Position numbers and translations under genes: made by a program
Notes under the pieces: generated by a model
Seen by the model: only the letters and a program-made list of their open reading frames with translations
Database searches by the model: none
What the model was told of the DNA's origin: nothing
NCBI RefSeq assembly: GCF_001618865.1
Contig: NZ_CP015136.1
Coordinates: forward strand, 4,189,001 to 4,253,000
Direction: 5' to 3'
Source: Luteitalea pratensis
Lineage (GTDB): Bacteria; Acidobacteriota; Vicinamibacteria; Vicinamibacterales; Vicinamibacteraceae
DNA length: 64,000 nucleotides
In this document: one piece after another, positions 19,870 through 29,066 of the stretch
Numbering within the stretch: position 1 is the stretch's first letter
Layout of the letters: each line of letters starts with the position of its first letter

Positions 19870-21075
19870 ATGGAGTTCCGCTGTCGACTCGCCACCGCGA
19901 CCGGTCAGGTGTCCGAGGGCACCTTCGTCGCCGATAGTGAGGCGGCGCTGCGCCGCGAGCTCGAAGAGAAGGGCCTGTACGTCCTCGACCTCCGCGCCGC
20001 GCACAGGGGCTTCGCCGGCCTCACTCGCGCCCGGGGCGGGCGGATCAAGCAGCACGAGTTCCTCGTCTTCAACCAGGAATTGGCGACATTGCTCAAGGCG
20101 GGCATGCCGCTGGTGCAGTCGCTCGAAATCCTGCGTCGCAACGTCCCCAATCCGGTCTTCAAGGCGGTGCTCGATGACGTGTACGACAAGGTGCGGTCCG
20201 GAACCGCGCTCTCGGACGCGTTCGAGGCGCATCCGCGGCACGTGACACCGATCTACACGGCCTCGCTGATGGCCGGCGAGCGCAGCGGCAGCCTCGAGCA
20301 GGTACTGCGGCGATACGTCTCCTACGTGCAGGTCATCAGCGCCGTGCAGCGGCGCGTCGTTTCGGCTCTCGTCTACCCAGCGGTCCTGACGCTGCTCTCG
20401 TTCGCGGTCGTGGCGATCATCGTCGTGCGCGTGGTGCCGGAGTTCAACGAGTTCTACAAGGGCTTCAACGCGCAGTTGCCGTTGGCCACCCGCGTCATCG
20501 TGGCGGTGTCGGCGACCATCCGCGGACAGATCCTGCTGATCGCGCTCGCGATGGCGGGCCTCGTCATCGGGGCCAGGTGGGCACTGCGACAGCCCGAACA
20601 GCGGCGACGCCTCGATCGTCTGGTGCTTGGCCTGCCCGGGATCGGGACCATCGCCCGCCAGTTCGCGACTTCGCAGCTGGCGCGGACGCTGGCCACGCTC
20701 CTTGGCGGTGGCATCCCGCTGGTGACAGCGCTCGATGTGGCCAGCCGCTCCGTCTCCAACCGACACATCGCCGCGCAGATGGCCGACATCACGCGACAGG
20801 TACGCGAAGGCCAGCCCCTGTCGGCAGCAATGGCCGCCAAGGGCGAGTTTCCTGACGTCTCAGTGAAGATGGTGGAGGTGGGGGAGGCAACGGGCGCGCT
20901 GCAGGACATGCTCAACGCCATCGCCGACTTCTACGACGAGGACATCGAAACCAAGCTGGGCCGATTCCTGTTGCTGATCGAGCCAATCCTGCTGGTCGTC
21001 ATGGGGATCGTCATCGCCGCCCTGCTCATCGCCCTCTACCTGCCGGTCTTCCAGCTGTCATCGGCACTGAGCTGA
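19870..21075 (+). CDS. pilC: Type IV pilus inner-membrane platform protein (PilC/GspF)
   Basis: The platform protein sits in the inner membrane and transmits motor ATPase motion to pilin insertion. Its 401 residues hold two T2SS-F domains (about residues 60-185 and 265-390), each followed by membrane helices (LSFAVVAIIVVRVVPEF; PILLVVMGIVIAALLIALYL). The first domain begins FNQELATLLKAGMPLVQSLE, the second FATSQLARTLATLLGGGIPL. Start at ATG 19870 directly after the transglycosylase gene; pilB follows after four bases. Confidence 0.93.
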   Translation: MEFRCRLATATGQVSEGTFVADSEAALRRELEEKGLYVLDLRAAHRGFAGLTRARGGRIKQHEFLVFNQELATLLKAGMPLVQSLEILRRNVPNPVFKAVLDDVYDKVRSGTALSDAFEAHPRHVTPIYTASLMAGERSGSLEQVLRRYVSYVQVISAVQRRVVSALVYPAVLTLLSFAVVAIIVVRVVPEFNEFYKGFNAQLPLATRVIVAVSATIRGQILLIALAMAGLVIGARWALRQPEQRRRLDRLVLGLPGIGTIARQFATSQLARTLATLLGGGIPLVTALDVASRSVSNRHIAAQMADITRQVREGQPLSAAMAAKGEFPDVSVKMVEVGEATGALQDMLNAIADFYDEDIETKLGRFLLLIEPILLVVMGIVIAALLIALYLPVFQLSSALS

Positions 21076-21079
21076 GAAC

Positions 21080-22768
21080 ATGGCCGCCCCGGAGCAACGC
21101 GTGAGCACACTGACCCCGTCGTCCAGTCCCGATCCGTCGGCTTTGCCCATGCCCGAGCTGCCGACGCCGGAGGGCCATCGGGCCACGCCCGCGCAGGAGC
21201 GCGAGCAGGCGCGACACCTGGCCGAGCGCTATCGGCTCGAGTTCGTCGACATGGACGCGTTCCATCTCGACAACGAGCTCTTCCGCTCGATCCCGGCCGA
21301 CGTGATGCTGCGGTACGGCTTCGTACCGCATCGCCGCGACGGCGACGCGCTCGTCATCGTCGTGTCGGACCCGACCGACCTGCTGATGATCGACGAGTTG
21401 CAGCAGTTGCTCGGCACGCGGCTGAAGGTGACCGTCGGCCCGGCCTCGGCCATCCAGGCGATGCTCAAGAAGTCCGAGAGCAGCCAGCGGGTGCTCGAGG
21501 ACGCCACCGAGAGCTTCCAGCTGCAACTGCTCAAGGAGGACGACACCGGCGAGGAGTCGCTCTCGGTCGAGAAGCTCACGAGCGACATCAGCCCGATCAT
21601 CAAGCTGATCGACTCGACCATCTTTGCCGCGCTGCAGCGGCGCGCCAGCGACATCCACATCGAGACACAGGACGATGCGGTGGTCGTGAAGTACCGCATC
21701 GACGGCGTGCTGCAGCCGGCGATGCGGCCGATCGACAAGCGATTCGCGGGCCCGATCATCTCGCGCATCAAGGTGATGGCCGAACTCGACATCGCCGAGA
21801 AGCGCGTGCCCCAGGACGGCCGCTTCAAGCTGCGCATGCGCGGCAAGACAATCGACTTCCGCGTCTCGGTGATGCCGAGTGCGCACGGCGAGGACGCGGT
21901 CATCCGCATCCTCGACAAGGAATCGATCAGTGAGCAGTTCCGCGAGCTCCGCCTCGACATTTTGGGGTTCCCGGACGAGGAATTGCGGCGCTTCCGCAAG
22001 TACATCCGCGAGCCCTACGGCATGGTGCTCGTCACCGGCCCCACCGGCTCGGGCAAGACGACGACACTCTACGCGGCGCTCTCCGAGATCAAGTCGATCG
22101 AGGACAAGATCGTCACCATCGAAGATCCGGTCGAATACCAGTTGAAGGGCATCGTCCAGATCCCGATCAACGAGAAGAAGGGCCTGACGTTCGCGCGTGG
22201 CTTGCGCAGCATCCTGCGCCACGACCCGGACAAGATCATGGTCGGCGAGATCCGCGACGCCGAGACCGCGCAGATCGCCATCAACTCGGCGCTGACCGGG
22301 CACCTGGTGTTCACGACCGTCCACGCCAACAACGTGCTCGACGTGCTCGGGCGCTTCCTCAACATGGGCGTGGAGGCCTACCAGTTCGTGTCGGCGCTGA
22401 ACTGCGTCCTCGCGCAGCGGCTGGTACGCAAGATCTGCGAGGACTGCAAGCGCCCCATGACGGTCACCGAGGCGCAGTTACGGGAAGCGGCCATGGATCC
22501 ATCGCTCGCCCATACGCACGTGTTCTACGAAGGCGCGGGCTGCCTGGAGTGCAGCGGATCGGGCTACCGCGGGCGCATGGCCATCTGCGAACTGCTCGAC
22601 CTGTCGGACACCATCCGTGACATGATTCTGGCGCGCCGGCCCAACTCCGAGATCAAGCGCGCGGTGCGCGAAGAGGGGATGCGGTTCCTGCGGGAATCGG
22701 CGGTGTCCCGTGTCCTCTCGGGCGAGACCACGTTGCGCGAGATCAACAAGGTCACCTTCGTCGACTAG
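21080..22768 (+). CDS. pilB: Type IV pilus assembly ATPase (PilB/GspE)
   Basis: The hexameric motor that powers pilus extension. At 562 residues it has an N-terminal GspE-N/MshEN domain (to about residue 170), Walker A GPTGSGKTTTLYAAL, Asp box and Walker B IMVGEIRDAETAQIA, and a zinc-binding tetracysteine region CEDCKRP...CLECSGSGYRGR near the C-terminus. The PilMNOP genes that follow make an assembly ATPase of a type IV pilus more likely than a type II secretion motor. No retraction ATPase (pilT) lies in the window. Confidence 0.93.
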   Translation: MAAPEQRVSTLTPSSSPDPSALPMPELPTPEGHRATPAQEREQARHLAERYRLEFVDMDAFHLDNELFRSIPADVMLRYGFVPHRRDGDALVIVVSDPTDLLMIDELQQLLGTRLKVTVGPASAIQAMLKKSESSQRVLEDATESFQLQLLKEDDTGEESLSVEKLTSDISPIIKLIDSTIFAALQRRASDIHIETQDDAVVVKYRIDGVLQPAMRPIDKRFAGPIISRIKVMAELDIAEKRVPQDGRFKLRMRGKTIDFRVSVMPSAHGEDAVIRILDKESISEQFRELRLDILGFPDEELRRFRKYIREPYGMVLVTGPTGSGKTTTLYAALSEIKSIEDKIVTIEDPVEYQLKGIVQIPINEKKGLTFARGLRSILRHDPDKIMVGEIRDAETAQIAINSALTGHLVFTTVHANNVLDVLGRFLNMGVEAYQFVSALNCVLAQRLVRKICEDCKRPMTVTEAQLREAAMDPSLAHTHVFYEGAGCLECSGSGYRGRMAICELLDLSDTIRDMILARRPNSEIKRAVREEGMRFLRESAVSRVLSGETTLREINKVTFVD

Positions 22769-22769
22769 C

Positions 22770-23726
22770 ATGTCGCCGCTTCCTGCCTGGCTTCAGACGC
22801 CCCCGCCCACGCTGGGGCTCCAGCTCGACGCCCAGCGCGTCACCGCTGTCCTGGTGGACCGCGATGCCCCGACGCCACTCGTGCGCGCGGTGGCGTCGAC
22901 GGCGCTTCCGCCCGGCGCCGTGGTTCCCTCGCTGACGTCGGCCAACATCCTGCAGCGCGACGTCGTCGTCTCGGCGCTACGCGGCCTCGTCGATCAGATC
23001 GGCGGCCGGCCGCGGCACGTCGCCCTGGCTATCCCGGACACCGCAGCCAAGGTCTCGCTGCTGCCCTTCGATCAGATCCCGGCCAACATCCGCGATCTCG
23101 AGCAACTGGTGCGGCTGCAATTGCGCAAGACGGTGCCGTTCCCGGTCGAGGACGCGCAGGTGACCTGGTCGCGCGGCGGGCAGCAGGAAGCCAGCACCAT
23201 CCTGGTCGTCACCGCGATGCGCCGCGAGATCGTGCAGGAATACGAAGCCGTCTGCACGGCCGCGGGCCTGCACGCGGGCACCATCGACCTGGCGACCTTC
23301 AACATCGTCAATCTTGCGCTGCTTGGCGGGCCATCGGGTGCCGGACTTCCGGGTGACAGCCTGCTCGTGCACGTCACGCCCGGGTACGCGTCGATTGCGC
23401 TGCTGCGCAACGGCGCGCTGATCTTCTTCCGCACGCGCCAGAACGACGCCACCGAACCGGTGGCCGACGTGGTCCACCAGACGCGCATGTTCTACGAGGA
23501 CCGGCTCAACGGCCAGGGCTTCGCGCGGGTGTTGCTCGTCGCCGGGCTGGACGTGCCCGACCGGGACGGGTTGTCACGCAATCTCGGCACGCTGTTCGAT
23601 GCGCCGATCGTGCCGCTGTCGCTCGACGGCATTGCCACGTTCGGTGATCGCGTCTCGGCGAGCGAGCCCCTGGTCGGCCAGATTGCCGCGCCGGCGGGGA
23701 TCGTGCTGCGGGAGCGGAGCGCCTGA
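22770..23726 (+). CDS. pilM: Type IV pilus assembly protein PilM
   Basis: PilM is an actin-like cytoplasmic ATPase fold protein that binds the N-terminus of PilN. The 318 residues show LGLQLDAQRVTAVLV at the start (phosphate-1-like motif), LAIPDTAAKVSLLPF, and VRLQLRKTVPFPVEDAQVTW typical of the family. ATG 22770 lies one base after the pilB stop; the stop overlaps the pilN start (TGATG). Sequence similarity to classic PilM is moderate, so part of the confidence comes from position. Confidence 0.85.
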   Translation: MSPLPAWLQTPPPTLGLQLDAQRVTAVLVDRDAPTPLVRAVASTALPPGAVVPSLTSANILQRDVVVSALRGLVDQIGGRPRHVALAIPDTAAKVSLLPFDQIPANIRDLEQLVRLQLRKTVPFPVEDAQVTWSRGGQQEASTILVVTAMRREIVQEYEAVCTAAGLHAGTIDLATFNIVNLALLGGPSGAGLPGDSLLVHVTPGYASIALLRNGALIFFRTRQNDATEPVADVVHQTRMFYEDRLNGQGFARVLLVAGLDVPDRDGLSRNLGTLFDAPIVPLSLDGIATFGDRVSASEPLVGQIAAPAGIVLRERSA

Positions 23727-24358
23727 TGCTGCGTGGCAATCTCTCGACCCGCCCGTTCTACAACGAGCGCGCCGTGCAGGCGCTGCTCGGCGGCCTGGCC
23801 GTCGTCCTGGGCCTGCTGTCGCTGTTCACCGTCTGGCAGTTCGTCGTCCTGACCCGACAGCAGGGCGAGCTGTCGGCGAGGATCGGGCGCGACGAATCGC
23901 GTGCCGCCGGGCTGCGACGCGAGGCCCAGCAGGTGCGCAGCCGCGTCGACGCGCAACTGCTCGAGTCGACGGTGAAAGCGACGCGCGAAGCCAATGCCGT
24001 CATCGACCAGCGCACGTTCTCGTGGACGGCGCTGTTCAACGTCTTCGAGCGCACGATCCCCAGCGAGGTCCGCCTGCGTTCGGTGACCCCCGCCAACGAT
24101 CGCGGCGTGCTGATCGTGCGGTTCACGGTGAACACGCCACGGGTGGAGCCGGTGGGCCTGTTCCTGGACCGCCTGGAAGCCGCGGGCGCGTTTGCGCGAC
24201 TGCGGTCGGTGGAAGAACAGGGACTCGAGGACGGGAGCTACAACGTCGTGTGCGAGGGAGAGTATCTCGGCCCCGGGTCGCAGCCGGCCGCGGGCGCGAC
24301 GGCACCAGTGACGCCCGCCCAGACGCCGGCAGCGTCGGCACGCGCGGGGGGGGACTGA
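23726..24358 (+). CDS. pilN: Type IV pilus assembly protein PilN
   Basis: An inner-membrane alignment protein of 210 residues. The N-terminus LRGNLSTRPFYNERA is the family's PilM-binding type motif (NL-RP-NE), followed by one membrane helix (VVLGLLSLFTVWQFVVL), a coiled coil and a ferredoxin-like domain. The tail is Ala/Pro-rich. It overlaps pilM by one base and is followed by pilO after one base. Confidence 0.87.
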   Translation: MLRGNLSTRPFYNERAVQALLGGLAVVLGLLSLFTVWQFVVLTRQQGELSARIGRDESRAAGLRREAQQVRSRVDAQLLESTVKATREANAVIDQRTFSWTALFNVFERTIPSEVRLRSVTPANDRGVLIVRFTVNTPRVEPVGLFLDRLEAAGAFARLRSVEEQGLEDGSYNVVCEGEYLGPGSQPAAGATAPVTPAQTPAASARAGGD

Positions 24359-24359
24359 C

Positions 24360-24935
24360 ATGGTGCCGACTGCCCGCATCCTCGCGGACCGGCGCCTGCT
24401 GGTGTCGGTGCTCGCCTTGCTCGCGATTGCGAACTTCATCGGCCTGGCGCTCGTCGTGGGGCCGATTCGTGCACGCGTGCGCACGCTGACCCAGCGCGCC
24501 ACGACCGCGTCCCTGGCGGTGACCACAGCCACTCGCGAATTGCACGACGCGCGACAGACGACGGCCGGCAGCGTGCAGGCGGTGTCCGACCTGCAGCGGT
24601 TCTACACGCAGGTCCTGCCGGCGAGTCAGCCCGCCGCGCGCCAGGTCACGCTCGTGCGGCTGGCGCAGTTGATGCGCGAGGCCGACCTCTCGTACGACCG
24701 CCGGGCCTTTGCCCAGGAGGAGCCCGAGAAGGACGCGGTGCTGACCCGCGCCACGCTGAAGCTGAGCGTGTTTGGAAGTTACCGGAACCTGCGGCTGTTC
24801 CTCTACAAGCTGGAGACCGGACCGGACTTCATCGTGGTGCGTGACGTCGGCGTCGCTCAGGGCGATGACCCGAAGGAGCCGCTCGAGGCCGCGCTGACCC
24901 TATCGACGTACTTCAAGGCGAGCGATGGCAGCTGA
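24360..24935 (+). CDS. pilO: Type IV pilus assembly protein PilO
   Basis: A PilN partner of 191 residues: short cytoplasmic tail, membrane helix (LVSVLALLAIANFIGLALVV), coiled coil (about residues 40-80) and a C-terminal ferredoxin-like domain with LKLSVFGSYRNLRLFLYKLE. It forms heterodimers with PilN that link the cytoplasmic platform to PilP and PilQ. The end overlaps the next gene by 11 bases. Confidence 0.85.
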   Translation: MVPTARILADRRLLVSVLALLAIANFIGLALVVGPIRARVRTLTQRATTASLAVTTATRELHDARQTTAGSVQAVSDLQRFYTQVLPASQPAARQVTLVRLAQLMREADLSYDRRAFAQEEPEKDAVLTRATLKLSVFGSYRNLRLFLYKLETGPDFIVVRDVGVAQGDDPKEPLEAALTLSTYFKASDGS

Positions 24936-25503
24936 GACGCGCCGGCAACTCGCGCTCCTGCTCGGCCTTCTCGCGCTGCTCCTGGTGGTGGCGTGGTGGC
25001 AGTTCGCTGGGGCAGGGCCGGCCGGAGCGCCCGCGGCAGCCAGGGCCACGCGACCGGTGGCACAGCCTGGGCGTACGGGAGGCGCATCGGCCGAGACGCC
25101 GGCCCAGGTGCTGGCCCGCGGCGTCGGACTGGATCGCCTGAAAACGGAGCGGCCGGCGCCGGAGGCAGCGGGCCGTGACCCCTTCCGGTCGGCTGCGGCC
25201 TCGGGTAGCGCCGAGTCGGGGGCGTCACGACCGGTCGCCCCGACGCCGCCGCCCGCTCCGGTAAACCCGGGGCCGCCACCGCCGCCTCCGGGGCCACCGC
25301 CGATTGTGGTGAAGTTCATCGGCATCGTGTCACGACGGGACGTCGGCAAGGTCGCCATCCTGAGCGATGGCAAGAACGTCTACTATGGCCGCGCGGGAGA
25401 GATCGTCGATGGACGGTGGCGTATCGTGTCCATCGGCGAGGAATCGCTGCAAATCGAATACGTCGACGGGCGTGGGCGGCAGACGGTCCGCTTGACCGGC
25501 TGA
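24925..25503 (+). CDS. PilP-like pilus lipid/peri-secretin protein
   Basis: A 192-residue protein in the pilP position. It has a membrane anchor (ALLLGLLALLLVVAWW), a long Ala/Pro-rich linker with a run of prolines (about residues 110-130), and a C-terminal beta domain starting VVKFIGIVSRRDVGKVAILS, which resembles the homology region of PilP/GspC. It should connect PilNO to the secretin. There is no lipobox, unlike classic PilP; the anchor looks like an uncleaved helix. Overlaps pilO and precedes pilQ by about 45 bases. Confidence 0.75.
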   Translation: MAAETRRQLALLLGLLALLLVVAWWQFAGAGPAGAPAAARATRPVAQPGRTGGASAETPAQVLARGVGLDRLKTERPAPEAAGRDPFRSAAASGSAESGASRPVAPTPPPAPVNPGPPPPPPGPPPIVVKFIGIVSRRDVGKVAILSDGKNVYYGRAGEIVDGRWRIVSIGEESLQIEYVDGRGRQTVRLTG

Positions 25504-25548
25504 CCGGCGAGCAAACGGGTGAACGTGCGATTACGGGTGCGCAAGCCA

Positions 25549-27987
25549 ATGCCAATCGGCCGAACCGGAGCCCTGGTGGCCCTGCTGGGAGTGCTGTGCC
25601 TCGGCGCGGCCGCATGCGCCACCTCGGGCGCGTACAACCGCGGCAAGGATGCATATCTGCAGGGTGAATACGACGTCGCCGTCGCCAACTTCAGGGACGC
25701 GCTCCAGGAACATCCCGACCGTACCGACTACAAGGGCGCGCTGCAGCAGGCCATGAGCACCGCGTCACTCGCGCACCTCAAGGCGGCGCGCGAAGCCGAC
25801 GAGAAGGGCGACCTCGAGTTGGCCGTCCTCGAGTACCGCAAGGTCTACGAGTACGACCCGTCCAATCGCAACTCGATGCTGCGCGCGGCCGAGATCGACA
25901 AGGAACTGCGCGAGCGCGCCGAGGCGGCACGGCCGCGGCCGGCGATTGAGTCAATGCGCGAGACCGCCCGCCAGCGGTCGGCGACGCCGCTGCTCAATCC
26001 CGCGTCGCGGGAGCCGCTGGAATTCCGCCTGGTCAACTCCTCGTCGCAGGACGTGCTGACTTTCATCGGCAAGGCGACGGGCATCAACGTGACCTTCGAA
26101 TCGACGTTCCGGCCGGCCATGATCACGGTGGACCTCACCGGCCTCTCGCTCGAGGAAGGCCTGGCGCAGGTGATGACGGCGTCGGGCACCTTCTATAAGG
26201 TAATGAACCCGCGCACGATCATGGTGATCCCCGATACGCCGCCCAAGCGCACGGCGTACGAGGAACAGGTCATCCGCACCTTCTACCTGTCGCACGCGGA
26301 CGCGGCGGAACTGGTGCAGACGGTGCAGCAGATCCTTCAGTTACCTGGCCTGCCCGTGCAGCCGCGCGTGCTCGCGAACAAGACCCAGAACAGCCTGACG
26401 GTGCGCGCCTCGGATCGGGTCATGAACATCATCGACCAGGTGATCCGCAACAACGACAAGCCGCGCGCCGAGCTCGTCGTCGACGTCGAGATCATCGAAG
26501 TCAACAGGGTGCGGGCCAAGGAAGTGGGGCTGAACCTGTCGCAGTACGCCGTGGGCGCGATCTTCTCGCCCGAGCAGCCGCCGAACACAGGTGAAGGTGG
26601 GCAGCCGCCCTTCAACCTGAACACCATCACGCGCGGCATCAGCGCCGCCGACTTCTATCTCACGGTGCCGCAGGCAGTGGTCAATTTCCTCGCCACCGAC
26701 AGCAACAACAAGATCATCGCCAAGCCACAACTGCGGGGCACGGAAGGCCAGGTGATCACGCTCGATCTCGGCGACGAGATCCCGGTGCCGAGCACCACCT
26801 TCGGCGGCCTCGGCGGCGGCGGGCTCACCACGATCCCGATCAACCAGTTCAACTACCGCACCGTCGGCATCAAGATCAAGTTGAACAAGCCGCGGGTCAC
26901 GCTGGAAGGCGAGATCGTCACCGAACTCGAGGTGGAGAGCAGCAATCTCGGCGCCAACATCGACATCGCCGGGCAGAGCCTGCCGACGTTCGGGACACGT
27001 CGCGTGACGTCGTTCATCCGCATGCGGGAAAGCGAGTCGCTGATGCTCGCCGGCCTGCTGCGCGAGGACCAGCGCCGGGCCCTGACCGGGTTCCCCGGCC
27101 TGCTGCACACGCCGATCCTGCGCCGTATCTTCGGTAACACGGTCGATCAGATCCAGCAGACCGACATCGTGTTCCTGCTGACCCCGCGCCTGGTGCGTTC
27201 GTCCGAAGTCACGCAGGAGAACCTGGACCCGATCTACATCGGCAGCCAGCAGAACCTCGGGTTGACCGGCGCGCCGCCCCTGATCGCCACTGAGCCCGCC
27301 CCGCCAGAGCCGGCCCCAGGTGCCGCGCCGCCGGCTGCGGCGCCCGCGGGGCCAGGCGCGCCGACACCGCTGGCGCAGCCGGTGGGCACGCTCCCGCCGC
27401 AGCCGCAGACCGGCCCGGTCACTGACCGTCCGGCCGTCCTGCCTACCGCCCCGTTGCCGCCTCCGCCGGCCGGCGGCCAGCAGGTGGTGCCCGTCGCACC
27501 GGACCCGAACGCGCAGCCGCCGGCGACGGCGCCGACGACACCACCACCGCCACCCGGGCCGGCGCCCTTGGCCACCGCACGTCTTGCGGTGACCACACCG
27601 GGGCCGGAGTTCGCCGTCGGCGGTGGTCCCTACACGGTGCCGATCACCGTCGCTGGCGCCCAGCGGCTGTCGACGGTCAGCCTGTCGATCACCTACAACC
27701 CGTCGGTGTTGCGGGTGCGATCGGTGCAGCCGGGCACGTTCCTCGCGCAGGGTGGGGTGACGCCGACGTTCACGCACCAGATCGATCCAGGTGTCGGCCG
27801 CGTCGACCTGACGGCACTGCGTCCGGGTGACCAGGTGGGCGCCACCGGCACCGGATTGCTCGCCACCCTGGTCTTCGAGGCCATCGCGCCAGGCCAGTCG
27901 ACCATCACGCCGACCGGGGTCGCGTCCACCCCGGAGCAGGGGAGCCTCGGCCTGCAGCTCGTGTCTGCGGCCGTGACCGTCCGATGA
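25549..27987 (+). CDS. pilQ: Type IV pilus secretin with C-terminal cohesin-like domain
   Basis: An outer-membrane secretin lipoprotein of about 812 residues. After the lipobox (CLGAAAC) come TPR-like repeats (about 20-110), an N0/STN domain (about 155-220), N1-type domain (about 240-320) and the secretin barrel with VPQAVVNFLATDSNNKIIAK, RESESLMLAGLLRED and DIVFLLTPRLVR. A Pro/Ala-rich linker (about 570-675) leads to a beta domain (GPYTVPITVAGAQ, LSITYNPSVLRVRSV, LATLVFEAIAPGQ) with the pattern of cohesins. The GTG at 25519 is an alternative start; I prefer the ATG for its standard lipoprotein signal. Overlaps the next gene by four bases. Confidence 0.88.
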   Translation: MPIGRTGALVALLGVLCLGAAACATSGAYNRGKDAYLQGEYDVAVANFRDALQEHPDRTDYKGALQQAMSTASLAHLKAAREADEKGDLELAVLEYRKVYEYDPSNRNSMLRAAEIDKELRERAEAARPRPAIESMRETARQRSATPLLNPASREPLEFRLVNSSSQDVLTFIGKATGINVTFESTFRPAMITVDLTGLSLEEGLAQVMTASGTFYKVMNPRTIMVIPDTPPKRTAYEEQVIRTFYLSHADAAELVQTVQQILQLPGLPVQPRVLANKTQNSLTVRASDRVMNIIDQVIRNNDKPRAELVVDVEIIEVNRVRAKEVGLNLSQYAVGAIFSPEQPPNTGEGGQPPFNLNTITRGISAADFYLTVPQAVVNFLATDSNNKIIAKPQLRGTEGQVITLDLGDEIPVPSTTFGGLGGGGLTTIPINQFNYRTVGIKIKLNKPRVTLEGEIVTELEVESSNLGANIDIAGQSLPTFGTRRVTSFIRMRESESLMLAGLLREDQRRALTGFPGLLHTPILRRIFGNTVDQIQQTDIVFLLTPRLVRSSEVTQENLDPIYIGSQQNLGLTGAPPLIATEPAPPEPAPGAAPPAAAPAGPGAPTPLAQPVGTLPPQPQTGPVTDRPAVLPTAPLPPPPAGGQQVVPVAPDPNAQPPATAPTTPPPPPGPAPLATARLAVTTPGPEFAVGGGPYTVPITVAGAQRLSTVSLSITYNPSVLRVRSVQPGTFLAQGGVTPTFTHQIDPGVGRVDLTALRPGDQVGATGTGLLATLVFEAIAPGQSTITPTGVASTPEQGSLGLQLVSAAVTVR

Positions 27988-28493
27988 CCATCACGGGCGA
28001 GGCGCTGCGCGTGGTGCGCCGCGTGTTGCCGCGCGAGGGCGGTTACTCGTTCGTGGAGCTGATCGTGGTGGCCGCCATCATCCTGGTGCTGGCCACCGCG
28101 GTCCTGCCGCTCAGCAAGGTGGGGATCCAGCGCCAGAAGGAAGTGGAACTGCGCCGGGCGCTCAGGGAAATGCGCACCGCGATCGATCACTACAAGGACG
28201 CCGCCGACCTGCAGCAGATCTCCAACCTCGAGCTCGAGCCCGACGACATGGGCTACCCCCCGGACCTCGAGACGCTGGTCAAGGGCGCCACCAAGGCCGG
28301 CGACGCGACGCAGACCAGGTTGCGCTTCCTGCGCCGCATTCCGACCGACCCGATGACCGGCGAGGCCGAGTGGGGCCTGCGCTCGTACCAGGATCGTCCC
28401 GAGTCGACGTCCTGGGGCGGGCAGAATGTGTTCGACGTGTACTCGACAGCGGGCGGGACTGGACTCGATGGCATTCGGTACAGCGAGTGGTGA
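27984..28493 (+). CDS. GspG-like pseudopilin 1
   Basis: A 169-residue prepilin-like protein. The prepilin peptidase site is REGG|YSFVE with Glu at mature position 5, followed by the hydrophobic pilin helix (LIVVAAIILVLATAVLPLS). The C-terminal region has the GspG-type pattern LRFLRRIPTDPMTGEAEWGL and ends YSEW. It overlaps pilQ (ATGA) and lies one base before a second pseudopilin. As major or minor subunit its role is open; GspG-type pilins occur in both pilus and secretion systems. Confidence 0.88.
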   Translation: MTITGEALRVVRRVLPREGGYSFVELIVVAAIILVLATAVLPLSKVGIQRQKEVELRRALREMRTAIDHYKDAADLQQISNLELEPDDMGYPPDLETLVKGATKAGDATQTRLRFLRRIPTDPMTGEAEWGLRSYQDRPESTSWGGQNVFDVYSTAGGTGLDGIRYSEW

Positions 28494-28494
28494 A

Positions 28495-28956
28495 ATGAAC
28501 CGCCAGGACACGTCACGCGCTCGGCAAGACCCGGTCTGCCGCGCCGAAGCCGAGCTCACGAGCCTTGCGAGGCGAAGGCGGGGCTTCACGCTTCTCGAGT
28601 TGATGGTGGTGATGGCCCTGATCGTCGTCCTCGCCGGGATGGCGATGGCGAGTTATCGCAACTCGGTGACGCTGGCACAGGAAGCCGTGCTGCGCGAAGA
28701 CCTGTTCCGCATGCGGGACGCGATCGACCAGTACTACGCCGACAAGAACAAGTACCCGTCGACGCTGGAGTCCCTCGTGAGCGACGGCTACCTGCGGACG
28801 CTGCCCCAGGATCCCTTCACGAAGTCCGCGTCCACGTGGCAGGAGATTCCCGCCGATCCCGACGCGAACAACCCCACCGCGGAGCCCGGGGTCTACAACG
28901 TCCGCAGTGGATCGGAGCGGATGTCGATGCAGGGCACGCCATACAGCGAGTGGTGA
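28495..28956 (+). CDS. GspG-like pseudopilin 2
   Basis: A 153-residue pseudopilin related to the preceding one. The cleavage site RRRRG|FTLLE has Glu5, followed by LMVVMALIVVLAGMAMASY. The C-terminal region has LVSDGYLRTLPQDPFTKSA and also ends YSEW. The leader before the cleavage site is long (about 29 residues) if the ATG at 28495 is used. It closes the operon; a perfect 13-bp hairpin covers the stop codon. Confidence 0.88.
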   Translation: MNRQDTSRARQDPVCRAEAELTSLARRRRGFTLLELMVVMALIVVLAGMAMASYRNSVTLAQEAVLREDLFRMRDAIDQYYADKNKYPSTLESLVSDGYLRTLPQDPFTKSASTWQEIPADPDANNPTAEPGVYNVRSGSERMSMQGTPYSEW

Positions 28957-28977
28957 ACGCTGCGGCGTTCACCACTC
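28948..28977 (+). terminator. Hairpin spanning the pseudopilin 2 stop codon
   Basis: GAGTGGTGAACGC-TGCG-GCGTTCACCACTC is a perfect 13-bp stem with a four-base loop; the TGA stop lies in the left arm. No T-tract follows, so it may protect or stop the pilus transcript, but termination is not certain. Confidence 0.5.
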
Positions 28978-28981
28978 GGAT

Positions 28982-29058
28982 TAATGCTGGAATGCTGGAA
29001 TGCTGCAATGTCGACCCCTTGCACTCGACATTCCAGCATTTTCAGCATTCCAGCATTG
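28982..29058. repeat. AATGCTGG facing-arm hairpin
   Basis: Three GGAATGCT-type units ending AATGTCGA are followed, after about ten bases, by their inverted counterpart (TCGACATTCCAGCATT and more). The arms pair over about 33 bases with one indel and a few mismatches. It occupies the gap between the pilus operon and the converging glnK gene. Confidence 0.8.
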
Positions 29059-29066
29059 TCTGGTTG

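Noticed and set aside
20100-28956. Type II secretion system rather than a type IV pilus
   Set aside because: PilM, PilN and PilO homologues are present in pilus order and no GspC/L/M genes are seen; the pseudopilins alone would not decide.
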